Below are positions 53,713 to 62,170 of a stretch of 64,000 bases of DNA, piece by piece (position 1 is the first letter of the stretch; the number at the start of each line of letters is the position of its first letter). Below the pieces are notes generated by a model that was not told the DNA's origin, searched no databases, and saw only the letters and a program-made list of their open reading frames with translations. Origin of the DNA: JdFR-22 sp964534325 (GTDB lineage: Archaea; Halobacteriota; Archaeoglobi; Archaeoglobales; Archaeoglobaceae); the NCBI GenBank assembly GCA_964534325.1, contig CAZHOR010000012.1, positions 1 through 64,000 on the forward strand, given 5' to 3'. The translations under genes were made by a program, and so were the position numbers.

Positions 53713-55362
53713 ATGCAAAATGCGCAAGGAGCACCTGTACTTGTATTGAAAGAAGGGACCCAGAGAACCACAGGCAGGGATGCACAGAGGCAGAACATTA
53801 CAGCTGCTAGAACGATTGCTGAATCTGTCAGGTCGACTTTAGGGCCCAAAGGTATGGACAAAATGGTTGTAGATGGTATGGGTGACATCACTGTCACGAA
53901 TGATGGTGTTACTATTCTCAAGGAGATGGATGTGGAGCATCCGGCTGCCAAGATGGTTATTGAAGTTGCCAAGACTCAGGATAATGAGGTTGGCGATGGA
54001 ACGACCACCGCGGTAGTTATTGGTGGAGAGCTCTTGAAGAAGGCTGAAGAGCTCCTGGATCAGGATATTCATCCCACCTTAATCGCCAGGGGTTATAGGC
54101 TCGCTGTGGATAAGGCAAAAGAAGTTATCGATGAGCTTGCCACCCCTGTAAGCAAAAACGATGAGGAGATCCTGAAGAGGATAGCTTCTACCGCCATGAC
54201 CGGTAAAGGAGCTGAGGTGGCAATTGACAAGCTCTCCGATATCTCCGTCAAGGCAGTCAATTCTATTGCTGAAGAAGGAAAAGAAGGTATTGAAGCTGAC
54301 ACAGACTTCATAAAGGTAGAGAAGAAGCATGGTGGAGATGCAGAAGATACGGATCTGATTAATGGTATCGTTATCGATAAGGAGATAGTCAACCCCTCCA
54401 TGCCCAAGAAGACTGAAAACGCTAAGATATTGCTGATAGACTCTGCGCTTGAGGTCAAGGAGACGGAGACCGATGCCCAGGTCCAGATAACCGATCCCGA
54501 ACAGCTGCAGAAGTTCGTTGACCAGGAAGAGAAGATGCTCAAGGACATGGTAGATAGAGTAGTAGAATCAGGAGCCAACGTAGTGATGTGCCAGAAGGGC
54601 ATTGACGACCTCGCCCAGTATTATCTGGCCAAGAAAGGTGTTATGGGCGTAAGAAGAGTTAAGAAGAACGACATGGAGAAGATCTCTAAAGCCACAGGAG
54701 CCAGAGTGCTATCCGATATCAGGGATATCAGTGAAGAAGACCTCGGTACCGCTTCTCTGGTAGAGGAGAAGAAAGTCGGCGACGAGAAGATGACCTTTAT
54801 CACAGGATGCCAGAACCCCAAGGCAGTTACCATTCTGGTGAGAGGAGGCACAGAGCACGTAGTTGACGAGGTCGCCAGAGGAATAGAGGACGCCATACAG
54901 GTGGTTACTGACGCACTTAAAGATGGAAAAGTGGTTCCAGGTGGGGGTTCAGTAGAGACCGAAATAGCCCTCAAGCTGAATGAATGGGCACCAGGACTGG
55001 GCGGCAGAGAGCAGATAGCCGTAGAATCCTTCGCCAAGGCAATGGAAATCGTACCCAGGACACTGGCAGAGAACGCCGGGATCGATCCCATTAACTCACT
55101 GGTAGAGCTAAAATCCGCTCACGAAAAAGGCGACAAAGAAGCTGGTATCAACGTGAACACCGGAAAAGTATCCAGCATGAAAGACGAAGGTGTACTTGAG
55201 CCCATCAGCGTTAAGAACCATGCCATCGGCTCTGGAGACGAAGTAGCCGTAATGTTGCTGAGAATAGATGACGTGGTCGCCAGCAAGAAAGAAGAAGGAG
55301 CAGGAGCCGGAGCTGGCGGTATGGGTGGAATACCGCCCGAAGCAATGGGCGGAATGATGTAA
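53713..55362 (+). CDS. Thermosome subunit (group II chaperonin)
   Basis: 549 residues. RSTLGPKGMDKMVVDGMGD and the ATP-site block VGDGTTTAVVIGGELL lie in the equatorial domain. The apical domain has GANVVMCQKGIDDLAQYYL. The C-terminal equatorial half has VPGGGSVETEIALKLNEWA and INSLVELKSAHEKGD. The tail is the usual Gly/Met-rich GGMGGIPPEAMGGMM. It forms an ATP-driven double-ring folding machine in the cytosol. Only one subunit gene is present here. The ATG at 53713 follows GGAGGTGA; the TTG before it is not used. Confidence 0.97.
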   Translation: MQNAQGAPVLVLKEGTQRTTGRDAQRQNITAARTIAESVRSTLGPKGMDKMVVDGMGDITVTNDGVTILKEMDVEHPAAKMVIEVAKTQDNEVGDGTTTAVVIGGELLKKAEELLDQDIHPTLIARGYRLAVDKAKEVIDELATPVSKNDEEILKRIASTAMTGKGAEVAIDKLSDISVKAVNSIAEEGKEGIEADTDFIKVEKKHGGDAEDTDLINGIVIDKEIVNPSMPKKTENAKILLIDSALEVKETETDAQVQITDPEQLQKFVDQEEKMLKDMVDRVVESGANVVMCQKGIDDLAQYYLAKKGVMGVRRVKKNDMEKISKATGARVLSDIRDISEEDLGTASLVEEKKVGDEKMTFITGCQNPKAVTILVRGGTEHVVDEVARGIEDAIQVVTDALKDGKVVPGGGSVETEIALKLNEWAPGLGGREQIAVESFAKAMEIVPRTLAENAGIDPINSLVELKSAHEKGDKEAGINVNTGKVSSMKDEGVLEPISVKNHAIGSGDEVAVMLLRIDDVVASKKEEGAGAGAGGMGGIPPEAMGGMM

Positions 55363-55444
55363 AAACCACCCAACTTTTTTTATTTTTATTTAAAGACTTA
55401 TGAGCTTATAGTTGAATCGGGTTGAATAATAACTAATTCTGGAG

Positions 55445-56032
55445 CTATCTCCTCTTCTTGGTCATCAGGACCCTATAACCTCTGGGAGAACCATTTTCAC
55501 CAAGATCAACCTCTTTTATCTCATCTATCTCGAAAAAAGGAGTAAATGTGTTGTCTATTATCTCTCTGGATATCCTGTAGGGACCGTAGTCGCCGGGCTG
55601 TTTATCGCTGAAGCACCTCAGCATGTATACTCCCTCGTCATTCATCACTCTGCTCACTTCCGCAGCAAACATCTCACGGTCGTCAGGCCCAAATACGTGG
55701 AAGCACCCCTTATCATTGACGAAGTCGAAATTATTATCCTCATAGGGCATATTTAGAACATCCCCAACTCCGAAGTCCACATTAACACCCGATTCTTTGG
55801 CCTTCTCTCTGGCCATTTTTATTGCTTCTGAAGAGATGTCTATACCAGTTACTGTGAAGCCTTTTTCTGCCAGGTAGATCGCTTCTGTCCCTTTACCGCA
55901 GCAGATATCAAGAGCTTTACAGGGTGCTACACTACCGCTTTCTATGAGCTCTACAAGGTGATTGGATGGCTCATCATTATCCCAGGGAGGCTTTTGCTCG
56001 CGATATATCTTGTCCCACCAGTTCTGCTCCAT
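55445..56032 (-). CDS. Class I SAM-dependent methyltransferase
   Basis: 195 residues. KALDICCGKGTEAIYLAEKG near 40 is motif I, with GIDISSEAIKMAREKA as the acidic loop and VNDKGCFHVFGPDDR as motif IV. The N-terminal QNWWDKIYREQKPPWDNDEP is typical of the thiopurine methyltransferase/TehB-like branch. Small-molecule substrate likely but unknown. Convergent with the thermosome gene. Confidence 0.82.
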   Translation of the reverse strand: MEQNWWDKIYREQKPPWDNDEPSNHLVELIESGSVAPCKALDICCGKGTEAIYLAEKGFTVTGIDISSEAIKMAREKAKESGVNVDFGVGDVLNMPYEDNNFDFVNDKGCFHVFGPDDREMFAAEVSRVMNDEGVYMLRCFSDKQPGDYGPYRISREIIDNTFTPFFEIDEIKEVDLGENGSPRGYRVLMTKKRR

Positions 56033-56161
56033 AGCTCTAATGGGTTAAAAGGGTATTAAACCTATTTTACATCCTATTATTCCCTTTAAAGTAAGAAAAA
56101 ATAGGTAAAATTATGGTTTACGCCCTTAATAGGCTGAAAAATAATGAATCAGATTTATGGA

Positions 56162-56407
56162 CTATTTCTCGTAGAGAGTGTCTTTGAAGATGCGGTCCAG
56201 ATCCACAGGACAGATGTGGGATTCGCTGGGGGCTGAGCTGACATACTCGATTAGCCCGTCAGATTCCATATCTTTTACTATTTCAATTATATCGTCTTCT
56301 TTGGCGTTCAAGTCTCTCGCCATCTCTACAATCCTGGGTTTAGTCTCTACTCCCTCTTCCTTACATTTCTTCCTTATAAAATTGAGAACCTCTTTTTTCT
56401 CTACCAT
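56162..56407 (-). CDS. Winged-helix-like small protein
   Basis: 81 residues with a compact winged-helix pattern (EVLNFIRKKCKEEGVETKPR, VEMARDLNAKEDDIIEIVKD, MESDGLIEYVS). It ends in a short tail containing HICPVD. GGGGTGTGG before the ATG is a good ribosome site, and a TATA-like TATATATT lies about 75 bases upstream. Possible transcription regulator; target unknown. Confidence 0.6.
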   Translation of the reverse strand: MVEKKEVLNFIRKKCKEEGVETKPRIVEMARDLNAKEDDIIEIVKDMESDGLIEYVSSAPSESHICPVDLDRIFKDTLYEK

Positions 56408-56524
56408 AATACCACACCCCTTTTTTTAGTTAGCAACTTTTACCAGAGCACTAACTTGATCAAAAATGGCAAACTTGGAATATATAAAAGTTGGGGAAAG
56501 CATTATCCGCAATTGGCTGTGAAA

Positions 56525-57094
56525 TTATTTCTTTCTGGGAATGGCGATTATCTCTCGAATATCTATATCAAATAATTTATGGACATTGGCTGCTGTCATC
56601 ACCACTGCCGTGTCAGCCCCTTTCGCGGTCCCTGAAATCACTACGATCTCTTCACCCACCGGCACCGCTCCGGCATCCGCAGCCATAACAGCTATCTCCA
56701 CGCAAACCTTCATTCCCTGAGAGAACACCCTCAAAGTATCTGCTATCACGTGAAAGGGAGAGAAACCCCCATACTTCTGGGCCACCAGCTTGGGAACCCT
56801 GGTCAATAGATCTGAACTTGTGACCACATTACAGTGCTTCTCCAGAAATTCTCTATCATCATCTTTTAGCTCCTGAACATTGTCCTTCTTGTAACCTGTC
56901 TGATGAGTGACCACCACTACCTCAATCCCCGTACCCTTAAAGGCTTCGAAAGCATCCCTACCAGTTTTCCCTGTCGTTGAGGCCACAACCGCATATCTTA
57001 TCCTCAGCTCAACCGCCCTCTTTCTGGCCAGTTTCAGGGTTTCTGCTGTGTTATCCTCTCCCTTATTCTCGAAGTAGGTTATCTCTTTCTTCAT
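56525..57094 (-). CDS. Pyruvate-kinase C-terminal-domain-like protein (COG1751)
   Basis: 189 residues. ITYFENKGEDNTAETLKLAR at the N-terminus, VVASTTGKTGRDAFEAF, and VVVVTHQTGYK match the alpha/beta domain that in pyruvate kinase binds the allosteric effector, here as an independent protein. EEIVVISGTAKGADTAVVMT near the end is also typical. It has no kinase active site. Role unknown; perhaps a metabolite sensor. It starts one base after the stop of the PEBP gene, so they are one operon. Confidence 0.8.
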   Translation of the reverse strand: MKKEITYFENKGEDNTAETLKLARKRAVELRIRYAVVASTTGKTGRDAFEAFKGTGIEVVVVTHQTGYKKDNVQELKDDDREFLEKHCNVVTSSDLLTRVPKLVAQKYGGFSPFHVIADTLRVFSQGMKVCVEIAVMAADAGAVPVGEEIVVISGTAKGADTAVVMTAANVHKLFDIDIREIIAIPRKK

Positions 57095-57095
57095 G

Positions 57096-57554
57096 CTACC
57101 TCTCGTAGGTGGCCATAGCCTCTCCGTATTTGATTAGGTGGTCTTCCATTGCCTCTTCCAGCTTGCTTTTATCCGAACCCGATGGTATATTCAATTCAGT
57201 GTCCAGACCATAGACCTTGAAATAGTAGCGATGAGTTCCCCCTGGAGGGCAAGGGCCATTGTAACCGGTTTTACCGAAATTGTTCTTCCCCTGCAGGGCT
57301 TTTACGGGTTCAGACATCTCTTCTCCCTGAGGCACGTTCTCCGGTATCTCTTGGGTGGGATTGATGTTCCATATCACCCAGTGGGTAAATGTCCCTATGG
57401 GCGCATCAGGGTCATCCACGATCATGGCCAGCGACTTCACATCCTCAGCTCCCTGTAATTTCACCCTGGGAGAGATATCTTCTCCATCGCAAGTATATTT
57501 TACCGGAAATTCGTCAAAATCGAGCTCAACACCAATTTTTCCGATATCCCCCAT
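57096..57554 (-). CDS. YbhB/YbcL-type PEBP (Raf-kinase-inhibitor-like) protein
   Basis: About 152 residues. The anion-binding pocket motifs are present: FPVKYTCDGEDISPRVKLQG, MIVDDPDAPIGTFTHWVIWN, GKTGYNGPCPPGGTHRYYF and KVYGLDTELNI. The family binds phosphate-like groups; its function in archaea is unclear. The ATG at 57554 has GGAGGTG just upstream. A TATA element (TTATTATATC) lies about 35 bases further. The longer frame from 57614 is therefore rejected. Confidence 0.88.
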   Translation of the reverse strand: MGDIGKIGVELDFDEFPVKYTCDGEDISPRVKLQGAEDVKSLAMIVDDPDAPIGTFTHWVIWNINPTQEIPENVPQGEEMSEPVKALQGKNNFGKTGYNGPCPPGGTHRYYFKVYGLDTELNIPSGSDKSKLEEAMEDHLIKYGEAMATYER

Positions 57555-57622
57555 AATTACACCTCCAGTTAAATCTAAGTTAGATATAATAAAACGTTTT
57601 CCTAACAAAACCATTAGTTCTA

Positions 57623-58255
57623 TTATTTTCCTACCATATCACCAATTATGGAAGTGGTTCGGCAGTTATCTTCACCATCACCAACTCCGTCGTTGTCAGA
57701 ATCAGTATCATTGTAGTCAGGTATACCGTCTCCGTCACTATCACCATCTCCTTCTACATAACTGGGTATTCCATCTCCATCAGAATCACAGCAAGTCGCC
57801 GGGCATACTTCATAATCGTATGTATTCCAGTGGTCAACTACGATCATGATATCAGCCAATGTAACGTTTCCGTCGCAATTCAGGTCCACTTCAATTGGTG
57901 AAGGAGGAACCTCTGTACTCCAGTATTCCACTACGATCATGATATCTGTAAGGGAGACGTTCCCATCGCCGTCCAGATCGACACAACAATCAGTAGGAGA
58001 TACTTCGGGAAGTTTTTGTTTAACGCAGAGACATTCACTACCTGTGAATGTACAGTTATAACCCGGAGGACAATCACAAGGACCGTAGAGCTCATTACAC
58101 GGATCCCCAATTTGCAGATCACCTGGAGCCGGGGGAGTACTGCATGGTTCAGGCTCAGGCCCCACTTCACAATAAGAATCGTTTGCGCTTACATTAACTG
58201 CCAACACTGCCAACACTGCCAACGCAATAATAAGTCCAAATAAGATTCTCTTCAT
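57623..58255 (-). CDS. Secreted dockerin/thrombospondin type-3 repeat protein
   Basis: 210 residues. A signal peptide (ILFGLIIALAVLAVLAVNVS) is followed by a Cys/Pro-rich segment. Two dockerin-type calcium repeats come next (DLDGDGNVSLTDIMIVVEYW and DLNCDGNVTLADIMIVVDHW, about 25 residues apart). The C-terminal part has type-3 repeats (DSDGDGIPSYVE, DTDSDNDGVGDGEDNC). This is a calcium-binding exported protein that could dock to a cohesin. No cohesin was recognised in the window. It is near but not adjacent to the NosD cluster. Confidence 0.75.
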   Translation of the reverse strand: MKRILFGLIIALAVLAVLAVNVSANDSYCEVGPEPEPCSTPPAPGDLQIGDPCNELYGPCDCPPGYNCTFTGSECLCVKQKLPEVSPTDCCVDLDGDGNVSLTDIMIVVEYWSTEVPPSPIEVDLNCDGNVTLADIMIVVDHWNTYDYEVCPATCCDSDGDGIPSYVEGDGDSDGDGIPDYNDTDSDNDGVGDGEDNCRTTSIIGDMVGK

Positions 58256-58504
58256 ACCTCACACCTTAATAATTAGCTTGCAGGAACTACTTATTAGTGT
58301 ATGAAACTCTGATACTGAAATTAATTAAGTAACAAAGTTCTCTTTTTTGAAGTCCTGGTCAGAACAACTGAACATAAAGATGACTGTAAAAGAGGGTCAG
58401 ATAAGGTTTCCAGCTGTCCCAATGCCCCAATTTAAGGATAGTGAAATGATCGGAAACCGAGGCAATTGAAAATGTTTTTAAGAATTTGAAAAACTCTGGA
58501 CACT

Positions 58505-59095
58505 ATGCCAGAAATTCTGGGTGTGGGTGGAAGCCCCCGGAAAAAGGGTAATTCGGACGTTATGCTCCTCAAAATACTTGAAGGAGCTGAGGATACTGGT
58601 GCGGAAACGGAGGCAGTATTCATCAGGGACTACAAATTCGACTCCTGCACGGGATGTGAAAAGTGTCAGACAGCCAAAGAATGCACCGAGTTACAAGACG
58701 GCATGCAGCTCCTCTACCCCAAGATCATTGACTCTAAGGGATTGGTGCTGGCATCGCCTTCCCACAACTACAATGTTACTGCTCTGATGAAGGCGTTTAT
58801 CGACCGCCTTTATCAGTTCATCGACTTCACCGAAGACCATCCCCGTCAATTTTCCAGCCGCCTGGCAGGTCAGGGGAGGAAGTCTGCTCTTGCTGCCGTT
58901 TGCGAGCAATACTATGATGAAGGAATGGGCTTTACGGTGGATGGGATGCGCCTACCTCTGGAGGCTCTGGGCTATGAGACTGTGGGTGTTGTGACCGCTG
59001 AACTCGTTTTTCACCGGGGGAAGGTTGCCAAGAACTCTCAAGTGATGTCCGCTGCCTATGACTTAGGAAAAAAGCTGGCAAGAAGTCTGGAATAA
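58505..59095 (+). CDS. Iron-sulfur flavoprotein / NADPH-dependent FMN reductase family
   Basis: 196 residues. LGVGGSPRKKGNSDVMLLKI is the FMN phosphate-binding loop. CTGCEKCQTAKEC near residue 48 is the compact cluster motif of the methanogen iron-sulfur flavoprotein (Isf) family, and PSHNYNVTALMKAFIDRLY closes the flavodoxin-like fold. Isf proteins transfer electrons from ferredoxin and can reduce O2 or peroxide. A TTTTTAAGAA element about 28 bases upstream predicts a leaderless start. Confidence 0.85.
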   Translation: MPEILGVGGSPRKKGNSDVMLLKILEGAEDTGAETEAVFIRDYKFDSCTGCEKCQTAKECTELQDGMQLLYPKIIDSKGLVLASPSHNYNVTALMKAFIDRLYQFIDFTEDHPRQFSSRLAGQGRKSALAAVCEQYYDEGMGFTVDGMRLPLEALGYETVGVVTAELVFHRGKVAKNSQVMSAAYDLGKKLARSLE

Positions 59096-59206
59096 ATGAT
59101 TTAATGCGAGATTAGGTTGGGATAACAGGTATAAAGATGGGACTAACAAAGATGGGACTAAATTAAAGTTCCAATCAATTCTAACGGAATTGTTAATTCA
59201 GGTCAT

Positions 59207-59452
59207 TCAGAGCTTTTCCTGGATTTTGGATAGGTAGACCGGTTTTCTTCCGCTCAATTTTCTTTTGCCCTCCCCATTATCGGTGTTGTGCTTCAACCCC
59301 ACCTTGTCACCACCGTGGGCGTATGGGCAATAAAGGTAATGGCATATAGCCTTAAACAGAGCTTCTTTAGTGCTGGTTTCCCCACTCTTTTCTTTTAATT
59401 CCTGTAGAACATCTTCAGGAAGTTCTGTCGTGGTATTAACGAATTTTTTCAA
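59207..59452 (-). CDS. DUF5371-like small protein
   Basis: About 81 residues. VNTTTELPEDVLQELKEKSG followed by ETSTKEALFKAICHYLYCPY matches a small archaeal family (DUF5371) related in layout to ribbon-helix-helix proteins. The start is set at the TTG at 59452, six bases after a run of six G. No toxin partner is visible. Confidence 0.6.
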   Translation of the reverse strand: MKKFVNTTTELPEDVLQELKEKSGETSTKEALFKAICHYLYCPYAHGGDKVGLKHNTDNGEGKRKLSGRKPVYLSKIQEKL

Positions 59453-59662
59453 TCCATAACCCCCCAAACTTGAAGAGCTTTTTGCACTTATTAGTATTTG
59501 CCCTCATGCTTATTTAGTTTACTATGTTAAGGTGTTAGCTTCAGCAGGAAAAGATAATAATGTCTCTCAAACGAAAAATTCTACCGGTTTTTGGCTGTAA
59601 AGAGTGCTGTTCACTTTCAAATCACACGAAATGGATTTTAGTAAGAAGGTTGATCCGGTATC

Positions 59663-59794
59663 ATGAGATGCCCTCGATGTGGAGCCCCTATGTGCGATGA
59701 TGAAGTGTGCTGTCACTGCCTGCTCGTTCTGGATGAACACCTTTCAGGTTCTCCCTCGTTCTACGAGGACAGTTGTTCCCCGGATAACTGCTAA
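59663..59794 (+). CDS. 43-residue Cys-rich protein
   Basis: From ATG at 59663 to TAA at 59792-59794: MRCPRCGAPMCDDEVCCHCL begins the protein, and DSCSPDNC ends it. Eight cysteines in 43 residues, with CxxC and CCxC spacing, suggest a zinc-binding micro-protein. No clear ribosome site was found. The region is otherwise non-coding, so this is a tentative call made on Cys pattern alone. Confidence 0.45.
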   Translation: MRCPRCGAPMCDDEVCCHCLLVLDEHLSGSPSFYEDSCSPDNC

Positions 59795-59821
59795 CGGATC
59801 TCCGGGTGTTGATAGTTTCAC

Positions 59822-60037
59822 TCAGTATTTGGATATGAGGTAATCCAGATAGGAGCTCAGGTCGGAGTAAAGATATTTGGATACTTTTTTGGCCAGCTCA
59901 TCAACATCCACTTTTTCTTGTTTCCTGTACTCTTCTATTAAGTTATTCATTGCCCGTATGGCTTCGCTCAGGTTTTTACCGTATTGTAGGGCTGTATTAT
60001 ATGCCTCTTCATCAACACGAACACTTTTACTGGTCAT
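59822..60037 (-). CDS. Ribbon-helix-helix regulator
   Basis: 71 residues. KSVRVDEEAYNTALQYGKNL, then SEAIRAMNNLIEEY, gives the beta-strand and two helices of a ribbon-helix-helix (CopG/antitoxin-like) protein, followed by a helical tail. The message is probably leaderless: the TATA element lies about 25 bases before the ATG. An imperfect palindrome surrounds that TATA, implying autoregulation. No toxin gene is adjacent. Confidence 0.7.
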   Translation of the reverse strand: MTSKSVRVDEEAYNTALQYGKNLSEAIRAMNNLIEEYRKQEKVDVDELAKKVSKYLYSDLSSYLDYLISKY

Positions 60038-60083
60038 GTAGCAGACTGCGACAAGGGGGTATAAATATGTTGCACTCTGCTAC
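60038..60083 (-). promoter_or_regulatory. Palindromic operator around a TATA box
   Basis: GTAGCAGACTGCGAC (60038-60052) and GTTGCACTCTGCTAC (60069-60083) are inverted copies matching at 13 of 15 positions. Between them lies TATAAATAT (60060-60068). The left arm touches the start codon of the ribbon-helix-helix gene. A dimer bound to both arms would cover promoter and start. Confidence 0.7.
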
Positions 60084-60171
60084 AAAAGTGGGAAATGACA
60101 TGATTACCCTCAAAATTACCCTCAAACCCGGGTTATTTTAACCTGTTCCATATTTTCCTTCTTACAGCAAT

Positions 60172-60385
60172 TCAACTTTCTTGAGTACCTTGACCTCCTA
60201 TGCTCGGCCTCATAAAGATGTAGAGGGCAAGTCCAGCCAGGTGCATTATCACCACGGCTACAGCCCACAAAGAGGGTTAATGGTCCTTGAGGGTATCTGT
60301 CAGAAGGATCCCTGTGGATCAATAATACGACCACTATGTAAGTGAATACTATGAACCCTAAACCAAGTAACCCCAGTTCGAGCAT
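60172..60385 (-). pseudogene. Small two-helix membrane protein (PLDc_N-like) with frameshift
   Basis: From ATG 60385 the frame reads MLELGLLGLGFIVFTYIVVV, then IHRDPSDRYPQGPLT. This is the first helix and hinge of PLDc_N-type small membrane proteins. The next frame then continues perfectly as SLWAVAVVIMHLAGLALYIF, MRPSIGGQGTQES and stops at 60172-60174. The break is at a GGG run (60274-60276 on the + strand), where one base seems inserted. The unshifted frame gives a hydrophilic, Cys-rich tail to 60122 unlike the family. Either a recent pseudogene or a base-calling error. Confidence 0.65.
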
Positions 60386-60490
60386 TACCCCTATCACCTT
60401 ATCTGTAGTGATAATTCATTAAATTTTCCGGGATTTAATTATTACGAAAGAAAAAGTGAAAAAGCGAAAGCCCCAGGAAATGTATGATTA

Positions 60491-60958
60491 TCACTCGAAG
60501 AGCTTCTTGTATTCCCCGTACCCCTCTTTCTCCAGATTCTCGTTGGGTATGAACTTCATTGCGGCGGAGTTTATGCAGTATCGGAGGCCGGTGGGAGGTG
60601 GGCCATCGTTAAATAAGTGTCCCAGGTGCGAATCGGCGTGCTTGCTTCTTACTTCTGTCCTGACCATCCCACCGCAAGTATCCTTTTTGGTGACTATGTT
60701 ATCCGGCTCCAGAGGTCTGGTGAAGCTGGGCCAGCCTGTTTTGGAGTCATACTTATCTTTTGAGCTGAAGAGAGGTTCACCAGAAACAACGTCAACGTAG
60801 ATGCCTTCTTTTTTATTGTTCCAGTACTCGTTCTCGAAAGGTGGCTCTGTTCCATTCTCCTGGGTTACCCTGTACTGCCAGGGATCCAGTATCTCCTTCA
60901 ATTCTTCCCTTGACGGGATCAAATACACTCTTTCTTTTCCCTTTTCTGCTTCACTCAT
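60491..60958 (-). CDS. msrB: Peptide methionine-(R)-S-oxide reductase
   Basis: About 155 residues. Family blocks DSKTGWPSFTRPLE, MVRTEVRSKHADSHLGHLFN and the catalytic GLRYCINSAAMKF are present. The two CxxC zinc knuckles of many MsrBs are absent, while DTCGGM supplies a candidate resolving Cys. It repairs oxidised methionine using thioredoxin. The ATG at 60958 overlaps the end of msrA by eight bases, with GGTGGTGAAG as ribosome site. Confidence 0.92.
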   Translation of the reverse strand: MSEAEKGKERVYLIPSREELKEILDPWQYRVTQENGTEPPFENEYWNNKKEGIYVDVVSGEPLFSSKDKYDSKTGWPSFTRPLEPDNIVTKKDTCGGMVRTEVRSKHADSHLGHLFNDGPPPTGLRYCINSAAMKFIPNENLEKEGYGEYKKLFE

Positions 60959-61484
60959 CTTCACCACCCCAAGTCTTCTTGATGTAAGGCTTTCTTCCCG
61001 AAAGATAACTATAGGTGCTGTATCTGCCTGGCTGTTTCTTATAGTAGTCCTGATGATAATCTTCTGCCCTGTAGAATTTCTTGAACTGAAGTATCCGGGT
61101 GGCTACGGGCTTATCGAACTTACCAGACTCCTCAAGCTCCTTCTTCGACTCCTCTGCCTTTTTCTTCTGCTCTTCATCGTGGTAGAATATGGCTGTCCTG
61201 TATTGAGGCCCTCTGTCCGCGAACTCTCCAGGGTCAGTAGGGTCTATGTTCCTCCAGAACACCTTCAATAACTGGTCGTAGCTGATCCTGGAAGGATCAT
61301 AGGTCACCTGTATAGCCTCGTAATGTCCAGTACTGCCCGTCAAAACATCATTGTAGGTGGGATTATCCGTATGACCTCCCGTATAACCGGATACGACCTC
61401 AACTACACCATCAAGCTCCTTGAAGGCCGCTTCCATGCACCAGAAACAACCTCCAGCGAATGTCGCCTTCTCGTAATCGCTCAT
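60951..61484 (-). CDS. msrA: Peptide methionine-(S)-S-oxide reductase
   Basis: 177 residues. The catalytic motif GCFWCMEAAF lies at residues 12-21, and GYTGGHTDNPTYNDVLTGST, HYEAIQVTYDP and YRTAIFYHDEEQ are typical. The C-terminal part (RAEDYHQDYYKKQP) is complete. It reduces the S-epimer of methionine sulfoxide. It overlaps msrB, so both stereoisomers are handled by one operon. Confidence 0.95.
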   Translation of the reverse strand: MSDYEKATFAGGCFWCMEAAFKELDGVVEVVSGYTGGHTDNPTYNDVLTGSTGHYEAIQVTYDPSRISYDQLLKVFWRNIDPTDPGEFADRGPQYRTAIFYHDEEQKKKAEESKKELEESGKFDKPVATRILQFKKFYRAEDYHQDYYKKQPGRYSTYSYLSGRKPYIKKTWGGEDE

Positions 61485-61584
61485 CTTTTATGAATTGTAT
61501 TTGGAGTATAAAACTGTATAGAGCCGAAGCATGGACAAAGCATAGCAGAGCAAAAAATTGGATTCGGAATTTGATTTATCTTCA

Positions 61585-62097
61585 TCAAGTCCCCAGTTTT
61601 CTCAATGATGCCTGGATGAACGCTGGCAGGTCATTGGGGTTTCGGCTGGATACCAGATTGCCGTCCTCTACTACTTCACTGTCGATGAATTTCGCTTCAG
61701 CATTCTTTATATCTTGGATTATGGACTTATATCCCGTCACTTTCCGTCCCGCCAGTGTCTGGGCAGTGATCAACAACTGCGGTCCGTGGCAGATGGAGAA
61801 TACTGGCTTGTTCTGGTCCATGAACTCTTTGACGAACTTTACGGCGTCATCATCTACCCTCAGCTTGTCCGGGGAGTACCCACCCGGTATAAGCAGGGCA
61901 TCAAAATCGTCAGCACTAACGTCCTTCACTGCCTTATCCACTTTAACTTCAGTTCCCTTACGTTTTCCTTTAACCGTTTCACCCTTCTTCAACCCTACGT
62001 GAACTAAATCATGACCCTTCTCCTTAAAGACCTCAGCAGGCTCAGTGTATTCTACGTCCTCGAACATATCGGTTATTATTACTGCTATCTTGCTCAT
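61585..62097 (-). CDS. DJ-1/PfpI family protein
   Basis: 170 residues. IAVIITDMFEDVEYTEPAEV opens the family fold. LLIPGGYSPDKLR and the nucleophile elbow FSICHGPQLLITA (catalytic Cys near 102) are typical of intracellular PfpI peptidases and DJ-1-like deglycases, which act in protein quality control and glyoxal detoxification. GGAGGTGTG precedes the start. It fits the neighbouring stress genes. Confidence 0.9.
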   Translation of the reverse strand: MSKIAVIITDMFEDVEYTEPAEVFKEKGHDLVHVGLKKGETVKGKRKGTEVKVDKAVKDVSADDFDALLIPGGYSPDKLRVDDDAVKFVKEFMDQNKPVFSICHGPQLLITAQTLAGRKVTGYKSIIQDIKNAEAKFIDSEVVEDGNLVSSRNPNDLPAFIQASLRKLGT

Positions 62098-62170
62098 CAA
62101 CTACACACCTCCTCGTTTGATTGGAGTACTTATCCACTCTTCTCTTTTCCAAGTTCCATAAGTTTACTGG

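Noticed and set aside
58379..58470. About 30-codon plus-strand frame before the flavoprotein
   Set aside because: Too short, no ribosome site or motif, and no coupling to the next gene.
59950..60141. 63-codon plus-strand frame over the operator
   Set aside because: It runs through the palindrome and the 5' part of the ribbon-helix-helix gene and has no ribosome site.
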